This document shows positions 27,872-37,345 of a DNA stretch of 64,000 bases, piece after piece; the stretch's first letter is position 1, and each line of letters opens with the position of its first letter. A program made the translations under genes and the position numbers. Source of the stretch: Mycolicibacterium aubagnense (GTDB lineage: Bacteria; Actinomycetota; Actinomycetes; Mycobacteriales; Mycobacteriaceae); NCBI RefSeq assembly GCF_010730955.1, contig NZ_AP022577.1, positions 2,480,001-2,544,000 of the forward strand, given 5' to 3'. The notes under the pieces are model-generated. The model saw nothing but the letters and a program-made list of their open reading frames with translations. It was not told where the DNA came from and searched no databases.

Positions 27872-28507
27872 CTAGTCCTCCGACAGCTGGAACTCCACCA
27901 AGGCCGTGATGCTCTCGACCGCTTCGTCCAGCGCCTCCAGCCGGGCCGCGGCATTCGGTGCGGCCAGCACCGAATACTTGTCGGCCTGGCCGATCGGCAG
28001 CAGTGAAGCCAGCGCGTACAGCCGTTGTCCCACAGCAGGTTTGACAGTCCTGGCCAGGATCGAGTCGCGGTCGCGCAGGCGCGCGCCCTGTGCCGACGCG
28101 ATGCGTTGGAACAGCGCGATGATCCGGTCCTCGATCGCCACGATCGAGGATTCGGGTACCACCGGCCCCGGCTCGTCGGGCCACTTCTCGATTTCGGCGC
28201 GCGGATAGGGATCGTCGTTGTGCCACTGCACGATTCGGATGCGGTCCGTCACGCTGCAGTTCAGCATGTACCGTCCGGCCCCCTGCGGCTGGCACCGGTC
28301 GATGCGCGCCAGCGCCCCGACCGAGCACCGAGCCTCACCCCCACCGACCTCGCGGCCGGCCGAGATCAGCACCACGCCGAACACCTGCTCCGCGGCGGCC
28401 ATACAGTCCCGCACCAGTTCGCCGTACCGCGGCTCGAAGATGCGCAGCGGCAGTTCGTCGCCGGGCAGCAGCGTGGATTCCAGCGGGAACATCGGCGTGG
28501 TGGTCAC
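27872..28507 (-). CDS. LON N-terminal (substrate-binding) domain protein (Rv0434-like)
   Basis: A 211-residue stand-alone LON substrate-binding domain without ATPase or protease parts. The family pattern MFPLESTLLPGDELPLRIFEPRYGELV is at the N-terminus, followed by VGALARIDRCQPQGAGRYML (a conserved strand) and a helical end. It starts two bases after the neighbouring ligase-like gene, the order recalled for Rv0433-Rv0434. Such proteins bind unfolded or signal-bearing proteins; its partner here is unknown. Confidence 0.88.
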   Translation of the reverse strand: MTTTPMFPLESTLLPGDELPLRIFEPRYGELVRDCMAAAEQVFGVVLISAGREVGGGEARCSVGALARIDRCQPQGAGRYMLNCSVTDRIRIVQWHNDDPYPRAEIEKWPDEPGPVVPESSIVAIEDRIIALFQRIASAQGARLRDRDSILARTVKPAVGQRLYALASLLPIGQADKYSVLAAPNAAARLEALDEAVESITALVEFQLSED

Positions 28508-28509
28508 GG

Positions 28510-29658
28510 CTACAACTCCAGCTCGGACACCAATGCATCGACCACTTGCAGCAGGTCCCCGTCGCTCTCCTCGGCGACCCGGCGCTGACGCTGATAGGAC
28601 CCGCCCAGCGTGTAGATGTCCTCGACACGCGCCAGCTCGTCAGCGCAATTCAGCGATGCCGCAACGGGTTCCAGCCGATTCAGCACATCGTCCAGATCTT
28701 CGGTGACGAGTCGCTCGTTGCTGTCGGCATCCAGGATGATCTCGGCGTCCAGCCCGTAACGCGCTGCGCGCCACTTGTTTTCCTGCACATGCCAGGGCGG
28801 CATGGTCGGCAGCTGCTCGCCGGCATCCAGCCTGCGGTCCAAATCGACGATCAGGCAATGCGTCAGCGCGACCAGCGCACCGAGCTCTGCGATGTTGGAC
28901 ACACCGTCGAAAATCCGGACCTCGATCGTGCCCAGATGCGGCGACGGCCGGATGTCCCAACGGATTTCGTTCATGTGGTCGATGATGCCGGTCTTGCGCT
29001 GGTCGTAGACGAAGCGCTCGAAGTGCGACCATTTCTGGAAGTGGAACGGCAGGCCCGCCGTCGGCAGCTGCTGGAACATCATGGCCCGGTTACTGGCGTA
29101 ACCGGTGTCCTCGCCGTCCCAGTACGGCGACGACGCCGACAGGGCCAGCAGATGCGGGTAGTGGTTGAGCAGCGACGTGATGATCGGCATCACCTTGTGC
29201 GCCGACGAGATCCCGACATGCACGTGCACGCCCCAGATCAGCATCTGCCGTCCCCACCACTGGGTGCGCTTGATCAGCTCGGCGTAGCGTTGGCCCTCGG
29301 TGAGCTGCTGGCTCTCCCATTCCGCAAACGGATGCGTCCCGGCGCAGAACAGTTCCATGCCGCGCTCCCGCACGATCCGGCGTACCGGACCGAGCGTGGA
29401 CCGCAGGTCGTCCATGGCCTCGCCGACGTTGTCGCACACGCCGCTGACCACCTCAACGGTGTTCCGCAGCAATTCCTTGTGTACGTGCGGTGTTTCGCCG
29501 ATCTCGGCGATGACCGCGGCGGCCTCATTACTGAGGTCGCGCGTGTGGGCATCGACGAGGGCGAATTCCCATTCGACGCCGAGGGTCGGTCGTGGCGACC
29601 CCGCGAAATCGATCCGCGGTGGGGTGTGGCTGTCCGCCCTACCCGGCAGAGATGACAC
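28510..29658 (-). CDS. Carboxylate-amine ligase of the glutamate-cysteine ligase 2 family (Rv0433-like)
   Basis: A 382-residue enzyme of the YbdK/GCS2 group, which joins a carboxylate to an amine using ATP. It has the opening [14 protein letters not shown], the loop [15 protein letters not shown], the metal and nucleotide region [14 protein letters not shown] and [21 protein letters not shown] chose the GTG at 29658, giving a length close to Rv0433; a GTG at 29685 would lengthen the overlap with the end of sodC to 47 bases. Mycobacteria use mycothiol instead of glutathione, so the product is probably not gamma-glutamylcysteine for glutathione; the real substrate is unknown. Confidence 0.85.
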   Translation of the reverse strand: MSSLPGRADSHTPPRIDFAGSPRPTLGVEWEFALVDAHTRDLSNEAAAVIAEIGETPHVHKELLRNTVEVVSGVCDNVGEAMDDLRSTLGPVRRIVRERGMELFCAGTHPFAEWESQQLTEGQRYAELIKRTQWWGRQMLIWGVHVHVGISSAHKVMPIITSLLNHYPHLLALSASSPYWDGEDTGYASNRAMMFQQLPTAGLPFHFQKWSHFERFVYDQRKTGIIDHMNEIRWDIRPSPHLGTIEVRIFDGVSNIAELGALVALTHCLIVDLDRRLDAGEQLPTMPPWHVQENKWRAARYGLDAEIILDADSNERLVTEDLDDVLNRLEPVAASLNCADELARVEDIYTLGGSYQRQRRVAEESDGDLLQVVDALVSELEL

Positions 29659-30358
29659 CGCAGGCCACGCGCTTACCGGCGTCACCGGTGCTCAATGAGG
29701 CCTCGTCCGCACCCGGGGCGGCGCCCTGGATCTGCTGGTACCGGTCGGCCGGGATGTTGCCGAAGTTGTCGGCCTTCTCGTGGATGATCAGCGCCGTCTT
29801 GTTGCCGGCCAGCAGCTGCTCAGCGGTGACGGCGTCGGTGGTGGTCACCAGCTGCGCGGTGCCGTCATTACGCACCTGCAGCGAGGCCAGGTCGCCGCTC
29901 ATTGGCTGTCCGGTGTGGCCCGGAGCCTGGAAGTGCCCACCGGCGGACAAGAAGTCGCCGGGCGCGCCACCGGTTGGCGCCACCGAGTTCGGCTCGCACT
30001 TGCCGGTCGAGTGGATGTGCAGGCCGTGGAAGCCGGGAGTCAGCACGCCGCCCTCGGTCGTCTTCACCGTCAGGGTGGCAAAGCCGCCGTTGAACAGGAA
30101 CTCAGCGGTCGCAACCGTCGCGCCCTCGGGGGTCTTCAGCTCGGCGACCAGTTTCTCGCCGACCGGGGCGGCCTGCGGGGCAGCCTTGTCGCCGGCCATG
30201 TCACCATGGCCCTGCGGAGCGTGCTCGACACCGGTCCAGACGGCCGGCGTGGTGCCGGGCTGCGAGGTGGCAACCTGTCCGGGAGGGGCACACGCGGCCA
30301 CGACGGGGGCGATGACCGCAGCGGCGGCCAGGAAGCGAATCGGGGCTGAGATCGGCAT
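29639..30358 (-). CDS. sodC: Periplasmic Cu(,Zn) superoxide dismutase lipoprotein
   Basis: A 239-residue exported superoxide dismutase. The lipobox VVAAC (cysteine near residue 23) gives a lipid anchor. The core has [15 protein letters not shown] with copper histidines, [11 protein letters not shown], and the last histidine in LIIHEKADN. The cysteines near KCEP and RVACG probably form the subunit disulfide. Like the M. tuberculosis enzyme (Rv0432), the long zinc-binding loop is not evident, so it may use copper alone; that is inferred from the family. It removes superoxide outside the plasma membrane. Confidence 0.92.
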   Translation of the reverse strand: MPISAPIRFLAAAAVIAPVVAACAPPGQVATSQPGTTPAVWTGVEHAPQGHGDMAGDKAAPQAAPVGEKLVAELKTPEGATVATAEFLFNGGFATLTVKTTEGGVLTPGFHGLHIHSTGKCEPNSVAPTGGAPGDFLSAGGHFQAPGHTGQPMSGDLASLQVRNDGTAQLVTTTDAVTAEQLLAGNKTALIIHEKADNFGNIPADRYQQIQGAAPGADEASLSTGDAGKRVACGVISAG

Positions 30359-30368
30359 GCCCGAGAGC

Positions 30369-30830
30369 CTATCCGGTCACCAAAACGATCACGCCCGGTC
30401 CCTTGTCATTGAGCGCGGGGATGCGCGGTTCGACCGGCGCGTCAAGGATTTTGCCGACCGCTTCGGCGGCTTCCTTCTCCCCTGCCGCGTCACCGAAATA
30501 CACGGTCGTGGCGGCCGGTGGGGCGTCCACGCTGAGGTTATCCGTCTCGGTCACGTTCCACTGCTGCTCATGCAGCTTGTTGGCGACGGTCTGCGCCGCG
30601 CCGGCAACCTCGGAGATGTTGAAGACCTTGACGTCGGCCTTGGCCGGCGCCGGCGGCGTCGTGGTGGCCGTGGCGGACGTGGCGCTGGTGGAGCTGCTCG
30701 ACGAGCTCGATTCGGAGCTACTGTCCGAACTCAACGACTGGAACGCCACGAGCAAGAACACGACACCGAGGAACAGCAGCACCATGACCATGGCGCGCAG
30801 GGGTAGTCCGGAAGACTCTCGCTGATTCAT
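30369..30830 (-). CDS. virR: VirR-like membrane protein with LytR C-terminal domain (Rv0431-like)
   Basis: A 153-residue protein with one N-terminal helix ([17 protein letters not shown]), a serine/threonine-rich linker and an outer LytR_C domain ([20 protein letters not shown]). The ATG at 30830 follows GGGGAG. The arrangement and neighbours match Rv0431 (VirR) of M. tuberculosis, known for control of vesicle release and envelope permeability through interaction with LytR-CpsA-Psr proteins. It sits ten bases upstream of sodC on the same strand. Confidence 0.85.
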   Translation of the reverse strand: MNQRESSGLPLRAMVMVLLFLGVVFLLVAFQSLSSDSSSESSSSSSSTSATSATATTTPPAPAKADVKVFNISEVAGAAQTVANKLHEQQWNVTETDNLSVDAPPAATTVYFGDAAGEKEAAEAVGKILDAPVEPRIPALNDKGPGVIVLVTG

Positions 30831-30871
30831 TGCTCCCCACCTTATCGAGGCGAACCCTCAGGGCAGAAAAG

Positions 30872-31180
30872 CTAGGTGATTTCGAAACCGAGACGACGCG
30901 CGGCCTTGGCCTTCTGCCGGCTGGCCCGCTGCCGACGCAGCCGCTTGACCAGCATGGGGTCCGCCGCGAGCGCCTCAGGTCGGTCGACCAGCGCATTGAG
31001 CACCTGGTAGTACCGGGTGGCCGACATCGAGAACAGTTCCTTGATGGCGTCCTCTTTGGAACCCGCGAACTTCCACCACTGACGTTCGAAACCAAGAATG
31101 TCGTGTTCGCGGCGGGTCAACCCGTCGGCGAGCTCAGAGTCGTCCCCGGATCGCTCAGTACGCGCAATAGCGCCGTCCAT
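30872..31180 (-). CDS. DUF3263 protein (Rv0430-like)
   Basis: A 102-residue basic protein of the actinobacterial DUF3263 family. The ATG at 31180 follows AGGGG. The core reads [18 protein letters not shown] then [18 protein letters not shown], a helix-turn-helix-like layout, and the C-terminus is rich in Arg/Lys ([19 protein letters not shown]). DNA binding is plausible but unproven. It leads virR on the same strand and is divergent from def across 161 bases, in which I see no clear operator. Confidence 0.85.
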   Translation of the reverse strand: MDGAIARTERSGDDSELADGLTRREHDILGFERQWWKFAGSKEDAIKELFSMSATRYYQVLNALVDRPEALAADPMLVKRLRRQRASRQKAKAARRLGFEIT

Positions 31181-31341
31181 TTCGCCCCTGGACCCTTTCT
31201 CTGATCTCGGTACATACCAGCCTGTTTCGCACGTCACAACGGATCTGGGACGCACCAGGTGGTTCGGCGATCATTCAACCACGGCCGACGGTGTTGAGCC
31301 GTGATCGTTACCCGCGAGTCGGATCACTAAGATTGCTCGTC

Positions 31342-31935
31342 ATGGCTGTACGTCCAATCTGCATCGTCGGTGACCCTGTTCTGCACAACGCGACCACTCC
31401 GGTGGCTGTCGGCGCCGACGGCGCCCTCCCGTCCGATCTCGCCGAACTCATCGACGACATGTACGAGACCATGGACAAGGCCAACGGCGTGGGCCTGGCG
31501 GCCAATCAGATCGGCGTCGGGTTGCGGCTGTTCGTCTACGACTGCGCCGACGACCGCGGCCAGACCGCGCGCCGTCGCGGCGTTGTGATCAACCCGGTGC
31601 TGGAGACCTCGGAAATCCCCGAGACCATGCCCGACCCCGACCTCGACGACGAGGGCTGCCTGTCGGTCCCCGGCGAGTCGTTCCCGACCGGGCGCGCCAC
31701 GTGGGCGAAGGTCACCGGCCTGGACGCCGACGGCAAACCCGTCGAGTTGGAGGGCACCGGCCTGTTCGCTCGCATGCTGCAGCACGAGACCGGACACCTC
31801 GACGGCTTCCTGTACCTCGACTGCCTGATCGGCCGCAACGCACGGGCCGCCAAGCGGATGGTCAAGTCGAACAAGTGGGGCGTGCCCGGGCTGAGCTGGA
31901 TGCCGGGTGAGGTCGACGACCCGTTCGGGCACTGA
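31342..31935 (+). CDS. def: Peptide deformylase
   Basis: A 197-residue metallo-enzyme that removes the formyl group from the first methionine of new proteins. All three motifs are present: [18 protein letters not shown] with the metal cysteine, and QHETGHLDG with two metal histidines and the catalytic glutamate. The ATG at 31342 puts the first motif at the expected place. Its stop overlaps the start of the GNAT gene by one base (TGATG), and this pair is conserved as Rv0429c-Rv0428c. Confidence 0.95.
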   Translation: MAVRPICIVGDPVLHNATTPVAVGADGALPSDLAELIDDMYETMDKANGVGLAANQIGVGLRLFVYDCADDRGQTARRRGVVINPVLETSEIPETMPDPDLDDEGCLSVPGESFPTGRATWAKVTGLDADGKPVELEGTGLFARMLQHETGHLDGFLYLDCLIGRNARAAKRMVKSNKWGVPGLSWMPGEVDDPFGH

Positions 31936-32798
31936 TGCCGTCGGTCGGTAGCCGCGTCTCGCTCCGTTACCGGCTGGCGGACTCCGAAGCGGAGGCCTTC
32001 ACCGACGTCGTCGGTCACCTCGAGGCGCTCACTCCGCTCGTAGTGGTGCGTACCAAATCCGGCGAGCGCGTCGAGGTCAGCCCCGCCGACGTGATGTCGG
32101 TTCGCGAGCTGTCGCACGCTCCGGTGCGCAATTCGGAGATTCGCGCGGTCGAGCACGCCGCCGCGCTGGCCTGGCCGGGCACCGAGCACCGGTGGGTCGA
32201 CGGCTGGCTGCTGCGGGCCGGGGGCCCGGCCAAGCGGACCAATTCGGCTGTGCCGCTGCTCTTTTCCTCGGATCTGACCACCCTGCCGGCAATCGCCGAC
32301 TGGTACGGGGCCCGCGGGCTGCAGCCGTGGGTGGCGCTGCCGGAGCGGCTGTTGCCCGTCCGTGCAGAAGGCGTCGAGCCGAACCGGGTGCTGACCGTCG
32401 AATTGCCGGGTGGTGGTTCGGATGTCGCGCTGCCGCCGCACCCTGACAATCGGTGGCTGGCGATCTCCGGGCAGGACGTGCCCGTCGAGGCGCTCAGCGC
32501 CGTCATCGACGGAGAAGTGGCGTTCGCCACGGTGTCGGATGCGGCGGTCGGACGTGTCGCGGTGACCACGGCGCCCGACGGCAGGGTCTTTGCCGGGTTG
32601 TCGGACGTCGCCGTCCTCGAGTCGGAACGTCGACGCGGGCTGGGCCGGAAGGTGTGTGCGGAGATGCTGGCGTGGGCGTCGTCCCGCAGCGCGACGCACG
32701 CCTACGTTCGGGTGCCCGACGACAATGCGGCGGCCTTGGCGCTGGCCGAGTCGATGGGGTTCCGGCTGCATCACCGCGCTAGATACGTACTGCTGTAA
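31935..32798 (+). CDS. GNAT acetyltransferase (Rv0428c-like)
   Basis: A 287-residue protein with an N-terminal beta-barrel-like domain (SLRYRLADSEAEAFTDVVGH) and a C-terminal GNAT fold. The acetyl-CoA motif region is LESERRRGLGRKVCAEML, followed by AYVRVPDDNAAALALAESMG. The acceptor is unknown. It starts on the last base of the def stop codon, so the two are co-translated; some relatives act on N-terminal amines but that cannot be inferred here. Confidence 0.88.
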   Translation: MPSVGSRVSLRYRLADSEAEAFTDVVGHLEALTPLVVVRTKSGERVEVSPADVMSVRELSHAPVRNSEIRAVEHAAALAWPGTEHRWVDGWLLRAGGPAKRTNSAVPLLFSSDLTTLPAIADWYGARGLQPWVALPERLLPVRAEGVEPNRVLTVELPGGGSDVALPPHPDNRWLAISGQDVPVEALSAVIDGEVAFATVSDAAVGRVAVTTAPDGRVFAGLSDVAVLESERRRGLGRKVCAEMLAWASSRSATHAYVRVPDDNAAALALAESMGFRLHHRARYVLL

Positions 32799-32858
32799 CG
32801 CCGAGACTACGGTTTCTCGCGCGACATCGTCGGCGCACGGGAAACCGTAGTCTCGGCG
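32799..32858. terminator. Perfect 18-bp inverted repeat between converging genes
   Basis: The arms 32799-32816 (CGCCGAGACTACGGTTTC) and 32841-32858 (GAAACCGTAGTCTCGGCG) are exact complements around a 24-base spacer. The repeat begins right after the GNAT stop and ends nine bases before the GjpA-like stop on the other strand, so it can work as a two-way terminator. It also marks the left edge of the insert between the GNAT and xthA genes, and could be a dispersed repeat element. Confidence 0.7.
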
Positions 32859-32867
32859 GAAGTGGTC

Positions 32868-34529
32868 CTACTCGTGCGAGCCGGAGCCGGAGGTGCCGTG
32901 CGTTGAACCGCCCTGGCTTGCAGCAGATTTCGCCGTAGCGCTCGATTGCTGCGATTCAGACTTCTTTGGCTCGGACTTGTTCGGCTCAGACTTGGTGGCC
33001 GAACCCGACTTCTCGCCAGCCGGTTTCGTCGTCGAACCCGACTTCGTGGTGTCCGACTTCGTGCTGTCCGACTTGGTGTTGTCCGACTTCGTGGTGGTGT
33101 CGGCCTTGGTGGTGGCGTCGGCCTTCGTGGTGGTGTCGGCCTTGGTCGTCGAAGTCGACTTCGGAGCGTCGGTCTTCGTCTGGCTGTCCGCCTTTATCGT
33201 CCCATCGGCCTTCGGTGCGGAGTCGGACTTCGTCGCCGTACCGGTGTTGTCGACATTGGTCGTGTGCGACTCGGTCGACACTGTGGCAGTGGCAGCAGGA
33301 GTGGCCGACGACGCAGTGTCGGCGGACTTGACGCCCGTCGGGTCAGCGGTAGCCGACGTCTGAGCACTGGTCTTGACAGCCGCGGTGGCAACTGGCGTCT
33401 GCGGCACGGCGGTGACCGAGTTATCCGTGATGCCCTTGGTCACGCTGACGGACAACGCGTTCGGGGTAGGCGCAGCCGCAGTGGCCGCGGCGGCCGCAGC
33501 CGGGGCGAGCGGGTTACCGGTGCCACTCCAGCCGATGGCCTTCGCCAGCAATTGACCGAGCGACATCAGCGCACCGATCGGCCCGACGCCTTGGCCGGCG
33601 ATCGGCAGGTCGAGCGGGAAACCCATGACGCCGGTGGTGACGACCTGACCGAGCGAGTTGAGGATCGAACCGCCGATGTTATTGGCGGCGCCGGTGACGG
33701 GGTCCACCCCGGTGACGCCGGCAGTCAGCAGCCCGCCGAACTGAATGCTCAGATCGTGCAGGGTCGTCTCATGGGTCAGGAGTCCGGAGCCATTGATCAG
33801 TGGCACCAGCGCGCCGAGGTTGAGGTTGGCTCCGTTGAGGAAACCGCCGACCACATTCGCCGGAATGTTGATCACCTGCTGCAGTGCGGCCATTGCGTCA
33901 CCGGTGGACAGCGCCGCTCCGGCCGCGGTGAGACTGTTGACCAGCGCCACTACCGGGCTGATCGCCGGACCCGCCAAGCCGATCAGGACACCGCTGAGCG
34001 GCGAGGCAAGAACGTTGAGGACCTGGGTGATCACCTGCGTCGCCCGCGGGTCGTTCTCCGTCGGGAGCAACTTCGGCATGATATTGAGCGCCATGTAGTG
34101 CCAGCCATCGAGCGAGCCGAAGGCCTGACCGGTGTTGTAGTCGGTGTTCAGGAGCGTGGCGGCCTGAACCACGGACTGCACGTTCTTCACCACCTGACCG
34201 AGCACCGTCCCGATGCTGCCCGGGTTCTGCAGGATCGTGCGGAGGTGGGTCACCTGGTTGGCCAGAATCTGCTGGAGCAGCACGGCCGGCGCCGCGGAGA
34301 ATTCCGCGCCGAGTTTCTGTGCATTGGCACCGGCGGTGTCGAAGACGTCCTTCCATGCCTGCAGCGGGTTGTACGCCGCGGTCAGCTGCACTGCGGCGGT
34401 GCTGACCGACGGCAGCGCCGGAAGGTGGGCAGCGGCAGGCACCGACGACAGCAGCGGGCTGACCACGATGGCCGCCGTGGTCGCTGCGCAAATGCCCGCC
34501 TTGGTATGGCGACGGACGGCAACATTCAT
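32868..34529 (-). CDS. gjpA: Second GjpA-like secreted protein with Lys/Thr/Ser-rich tail
   Basis: A 553-residue exported protein of the same family as the gene at 722-2317. The ATG at 34529 follows AGGAG seven bases upstream. A signal peptide ends near SVPAAAH. The family domain (about 40-320) includes LLQQILANQVTHLRTILQNP and GGFLNGANLNLGALVPLING, matching equivalent positions in the first copy. From about residue 345 it becomes low-complexity; the last 150 residues are a basic repeat of units like TTKAD and KSDTTKSG. The tail's lysine content could promote contact with acidic wall polymers, which is inference. It is divergent from jetA. Confidence 0.7.
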   Translation of the reverse strand: MNVAVRRHTKAGICAATTAAIVVSPLLSSVPAAAHLPALPSVSTAAVQLTAAYNPLQAWKDVFDTAGANAQKLGAEFSAAPAVLLQQILANQVTHLRTILQNPGSIGTVLGQVVKNVQSVVQAATLLNTDYNTGQAFGSLDGWHYMALNIMPKLLPTENDPRATQVITQVLNVLASPLSGVLIGLAGPAISPVVALVNSLTAAGAALSTGDAMAALQQVINIPANVVGGFLNGANLNLGALVPLINGSGLLTHETTLHDLSIQFGGLLTAGVTGVDPVTGAANNIGGSILNSLGQVVTTGVMGFPLDLPIAGQGVGPIGALMSLGQLLAKAIGWSGTGNPLAPAAAAAATAAAPTPNALSVSVTKGITDNSVTAVPQTPVATAAVKTSAQTSATADPTGVKSADTASSATPAATATVSTESHTTNVDNTGTATKSDSAPKADGTIKADSQTKTDAPKSTSTTKADTTTKADATTKADTTTKSDNTKSDSTKSDTTKSGSTTKPAGEKSGSATKSEPNKSEPKKSESQQSSATAKSAASQGGSTHGTSGSGSHE

Positions 34530-35180
34530 GAACAAACTCCTCTGGTTGTCTGCTTACTGGCGGGTAATTTACCGACGAGTAACTCAGTTAATCCAGAGCT
34601 TCTGACGAAGTCGTAAAGAATTGATAGCGACCACACGAGGTCTACAGCCCACACAAAGCCGGCCCGCGTATTAGCCGGTAAAGGACTGTTCGTAGGCTGG
34701 CTAATCTTCCCGACAAATGGCCAGTCGGCAAAGCCATTTACATGGCCGGGCTACCGCGTCGCGAAGCCGCCGGCAGCCGGTACATCCACCTGGAACTATT
34801 TCATTTAGCAATGCTCAGAGGTGATTTTTCACCGTGACCCACCCCACAACCCATGCCCATCGTGACCGGGGTCTCACCAATGCCCGGCGGCTGCCGGTGA
34901 GCTCGGCCGCGGGCGCCCCTCACCCCCGCGGAGCAAATCGGGCGTGGGCCGGATCGATGCCCCGGGGTCGTTGCTGCACGCGCCCGCGCCAGAGGCCGTT
35001 CGGACGCTGACCGGTGTCCACATAGTGAGAACACAAGTGGGACGCGGCGTCCCCGGCAATATCAACAATCGCCTTTCGGGCGTCCGCGGGGGACGACCGC
35101 CGACGCCGGCCGGCACTTCGCCAAGTATCTTGGACCGGCGGTGGAACGCACCGAAGAGTCAGGTTGGTCAGGGGTTGCAG
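34530..35180. other. 651-base divergent intergenic region
   Basis: This is the longest stretch without a convincing gene. The half next to the GjpA-like gene (34530-34860) is clearly richer in A and T than the surroundings and contains the paired palindromes at 34563-34590. The half next to jetA is GC-rich; short frames there have arginine-rich, improbable translations. It presumably holds promoters for both directions. I found no RNA gene or mobile-element ends. Confidence 0.6.
34563..34590. promoter_or_regulatory. Two adjacent 11-bp palindromes upstream of the second GjpA-like gene
   Basis: GGTAA-T-TTACC (34563-34573) and TAACT-C-AGTTA (34580-34590) are each perfect inverted repeats with a single central base, 17 bases apart centre to centre. 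They lie 34-61 bases upstream of the ATG at 34529. Their spacing and position suit a transcription regulator or a structured leader; no regulator is nearby. Confidence 0.35.
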
Positions 35181-36662
35181 GTGCAAGAGAACGCGGCGCT
35201 GTCGGCCGCCGAGCTGCTCGAACTCAACCGTGACGTTCAAGGCTCGCGCGCGGTCCGGCTGCTGGCCACCAACAACCTCGGCGTGTACGCCACGCTGATG
35301 GAGCGCCACCTCAGTGCCGGCATGGTCGCCGAAACCGATCTGGTGGTTCGGCTGGAACGCGATCTGGCGGCCCTCGGCGAGAGCGACGACCAGCTCGGGC
35401 AGTCCGGCCTGGCGCTGATCAAGTCGTGGGCCAGCCAGGGCTGGGTACACCGGGTCGTGGATCAGCGGAGCGGCTCGGGCGATTTCGCCCGCAATGTCTG
35501 TTATCTGACACAGGACGCCCGACGCGCCCTCGACTTCGTCCGCGGCATGCGGCGCGGCGACAGCATCGCCACCGGCGGCTCGATCGCCGGCATCGCATCC
35601 CGCATGCGCCAGATCGCCACCCGCGCCGGCAATGACCCCGACCGCATCCGCGCCGGCATCGAAGCCGAGATCGCCGCGCTGCACCGCGAGCTCGACGAGT
35701 TGGAAGCCGGACTGCGACCCGAGCCCGACGTCACCGACATGTACGACGAGGCCCGTGCCATCGCGCTGCAGATGGAACGGTTGATCACCGACATCGGCCG
35801 CTACGGCACCATGATCGAGCAGGCCACCCAGGCGCTGGACGATCCGATCGACACCAACATCGAGTACCGCGACCGGCAGCGCCAGATGTATGCCGACTAC
35901 CAGGCCGCGTGGGATTCGGCCGGTCGCGATTCGCACCGGGCGTTCCTGCGGATGATCAACGACCCCGACCAGCGCAGAGAGTTCGAATCGGATATCGCCA
36001 CCGTCGCGTCGGCGCTCCCCGGGCTGGACCCGGCGCTGCGCAAGGTGATGGCCGGGTTCTTCGAATTGATCGGCCACCAGATCGACGAGGTCGAACGTAT
36101 CCAGCAGCGGTGCGCGCAACGAGTGAAGCGGTTCACCGCGTTCGGCACCATGGAGTCCAGCCGTGGGGTGGCGCGCCAGCTCAACGAGGCCATCGGCGCG
36201 GCCCGCACGCTACTGAAGTCGTCCCTGACCGACTCCCGGCTGGACATCGAAGTCCCCTTGGCCCGGCACGCGATCAGCTCGATCGGCGCGCTGAGCTTCA
36301 AGATCGGCGACCTGTCGGCACCCAAGCCGGCCCAAGCGGCACAGGGCGACGTCGACCTATCGAGCTTCGCCGCCCTGACCACCCAGGTCGATGCACCGGC
36401 GATGTCCGAGATGCTCAACGCCGCGGTCGCGCGCCGCCCGGTGTCCCTGGCCGAGGCCGTGGAGCTGCTCGATTCCGCCTATCTGGGTCACGTCATCGTG
36501 TTGTGGTCCTGGGCCCTCAAACAACCCGGAGGATCAGGCGACCCCAGCGCAAACACCATGTCGGTGCGGTTCCGGTCACTCGACGGGCGGGACCGCGAGA
36601 TCGAGGTGCCGTATCTGATGTTCACCGAGCCTGTTGCTGTGGCAGGAGCCCTACATGACTAG
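35181..36662 (+). CDS. jetA: JetA/MksF, kleisin-like subunit of an SMC-type complex (DUF3375)
   Basis: A 493-residue protein of the DUF3375/JetA family, the kleisin-like part of Wadjet and MksBEF complexes. The opening LSAAELLELNRDVQGSRAVR then LLATNNLGVYATLMERHLSA is typical. An acidic helical middle follows (about 160-250, LHRELDELEAGLRPEP). The GTG at 35181 follows GGGG and matches the usual family start; upstream in-frame codons are arginine/proline-rich and unlikely. It is the first gene of a three-gene operon; jetB follows 17 bases after its stop. Kleisins bridge the SMC heads and recruit the KITE subunit JetB. Confidence 0.88.
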   Translation: MQENAALSAAELLELNRDVQGSRAVRLLATNNLGVYATLMERHLSAGMVAETDLVVRLERDLAALGESDDQLGQSGLALIKSWASQGWVHRVVDQRSGSGDFARNVCYLTQDARRALDFVRGMRRGDSIATGGSIAGIASRMRQIATRAGNDPDRIRAGIEAEIAALHRELDELEAGLRPEPDVTDMYDEARAIALQMERLITDIGRYGTMIEQATQALDDPIDTNIEYRDRQRQMYADYQAAWDSAGRDSHRAFLRMINDPDQRREFESDIATVASALPGLDPALRKVMAGFFELIGHQIDEVERIQQRCAQRVKRFTAFGTMESSRGVARQLNEAIGAARTLLKSSLTDSRLDIEVPLARHAISSIGALSFKIGDLSAPKPAQAAQGDVDLSSFAALTTQVDAPAMSEMLNAAVARRPVSLAEAVELLDSAYLGHVIVLWSWALKQPGGSGDPSANTMSVRFRSLDGRDREIEVPYLMFTEPVAVAGALHD

Positions 36663-36679
36663 CGTTGGCGGAGCCAAAT

Positions 36680-37345
36680 ATGAGCGATAGCCCTATCGAT
36701 TTCGCCTCGCTCCCTGAGGTCGACGGCGCCAGCCGGGTGGTCGGACAGCGTCGTCCGCGGTTCGACGGCGACGTCAGCGCCATGCCGGACCGCGCCTGCT
36801 GGGCGCTGCAGCACCTGCTGACCCGCCGCTACATCAGCAGCGAATCCGACCGCGACATCTACAGCTGGATCCTGGAGTACCGCGACGAATTATCGGTACG
36901 ACTGTCCGAACTCGACCTGCAGCTGCGCATCTCCGAAGGCGTCGACATCGCCTTCATCGAGCAGGCCCGCTACGAGTCGGCCAAGGGCATCAAGTTGCTC
37001 CGCCGTGAACCGCTGGGCACCTACGACTCGATTCTGGCCCTGCAACTGGCGCAGATGATGCGCGCCGGCGGCGACCAGAGTTTCCTGATCACCCGCGACG
37101 AAATGCACGGCATGTTCAGCGGCGTGCTCAACGAAACCGACCGCGACGCGGTGACATTCACCGCTCGCATCGACGCGGCCATCGCCCGCCTCACCGGTCT
37201 CGACATCCTGCGCCGCAGCCGCGACGACGAGGACAGCTACACCGTGAGCCCCGTCATCACCGCGGTGATGACGGCCTCGGTGATCACCGAGTTGCAGCAG
37301 CAGTTCGAACAACTCACCAGTGGAGGGGCCGACACTGATGGCTGA
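36680..37345 (+). CDS. jetB: JetB/MksE, KITE-like subunit (DUF4194)
   Basis: A 221-residue protein of the DUF4194/MksE family. The winged-helix-like content is seen in [20 protein letters not shown] and the end [20 protein letters not shown]. The ATG at 36680 follows GGAG; a TTG at 36665 is less likely. KITE subunits dimerise and bind the kleisin JetA. Its end overlaps the jetC start by eight bases, so the proteins are made in step. Confidence 0.88.
   Translation: MSDSPIDFASLPEVDGASRVVGQRRPRFDGDVSAMPDRACWALQHLLTRRYISSESDRDIYSWILEYRDELSVRLSELDLQLRISEGVDIAFIEQARYESAKGIKLLRREPLGTYDSILALQLAQMMRAGGDQSFLITRDEMHGMFSGVLNETDRDAVTFTARIDAAIARLTGLDILRRSRDDEDSYTVSPVITAVMTASVITELQQQFEQLTSGGADTDG

Noticed and set aside
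28510..29658. Glutathione synthesis enzyme
   Set aside because: The family is carboxylate-amine ligase-like, but mycobacteria generally make mycothiol instead of glutathione, and no glutathione synthetase lies nearby.
34801..35116. Short open frames upstream of jetA
   Set aside because: The translations are rich in Arg, Pro and Gly with no domain, and ribosome sites are missing. They look like chance frames in GC-rich DNA.
34944..35180. N-terminal extension of JetA
   Set aside because: The frame is open upstream, but its residues are unlike the family. The GTG at 35181 begins at the usual N-terminal motif.
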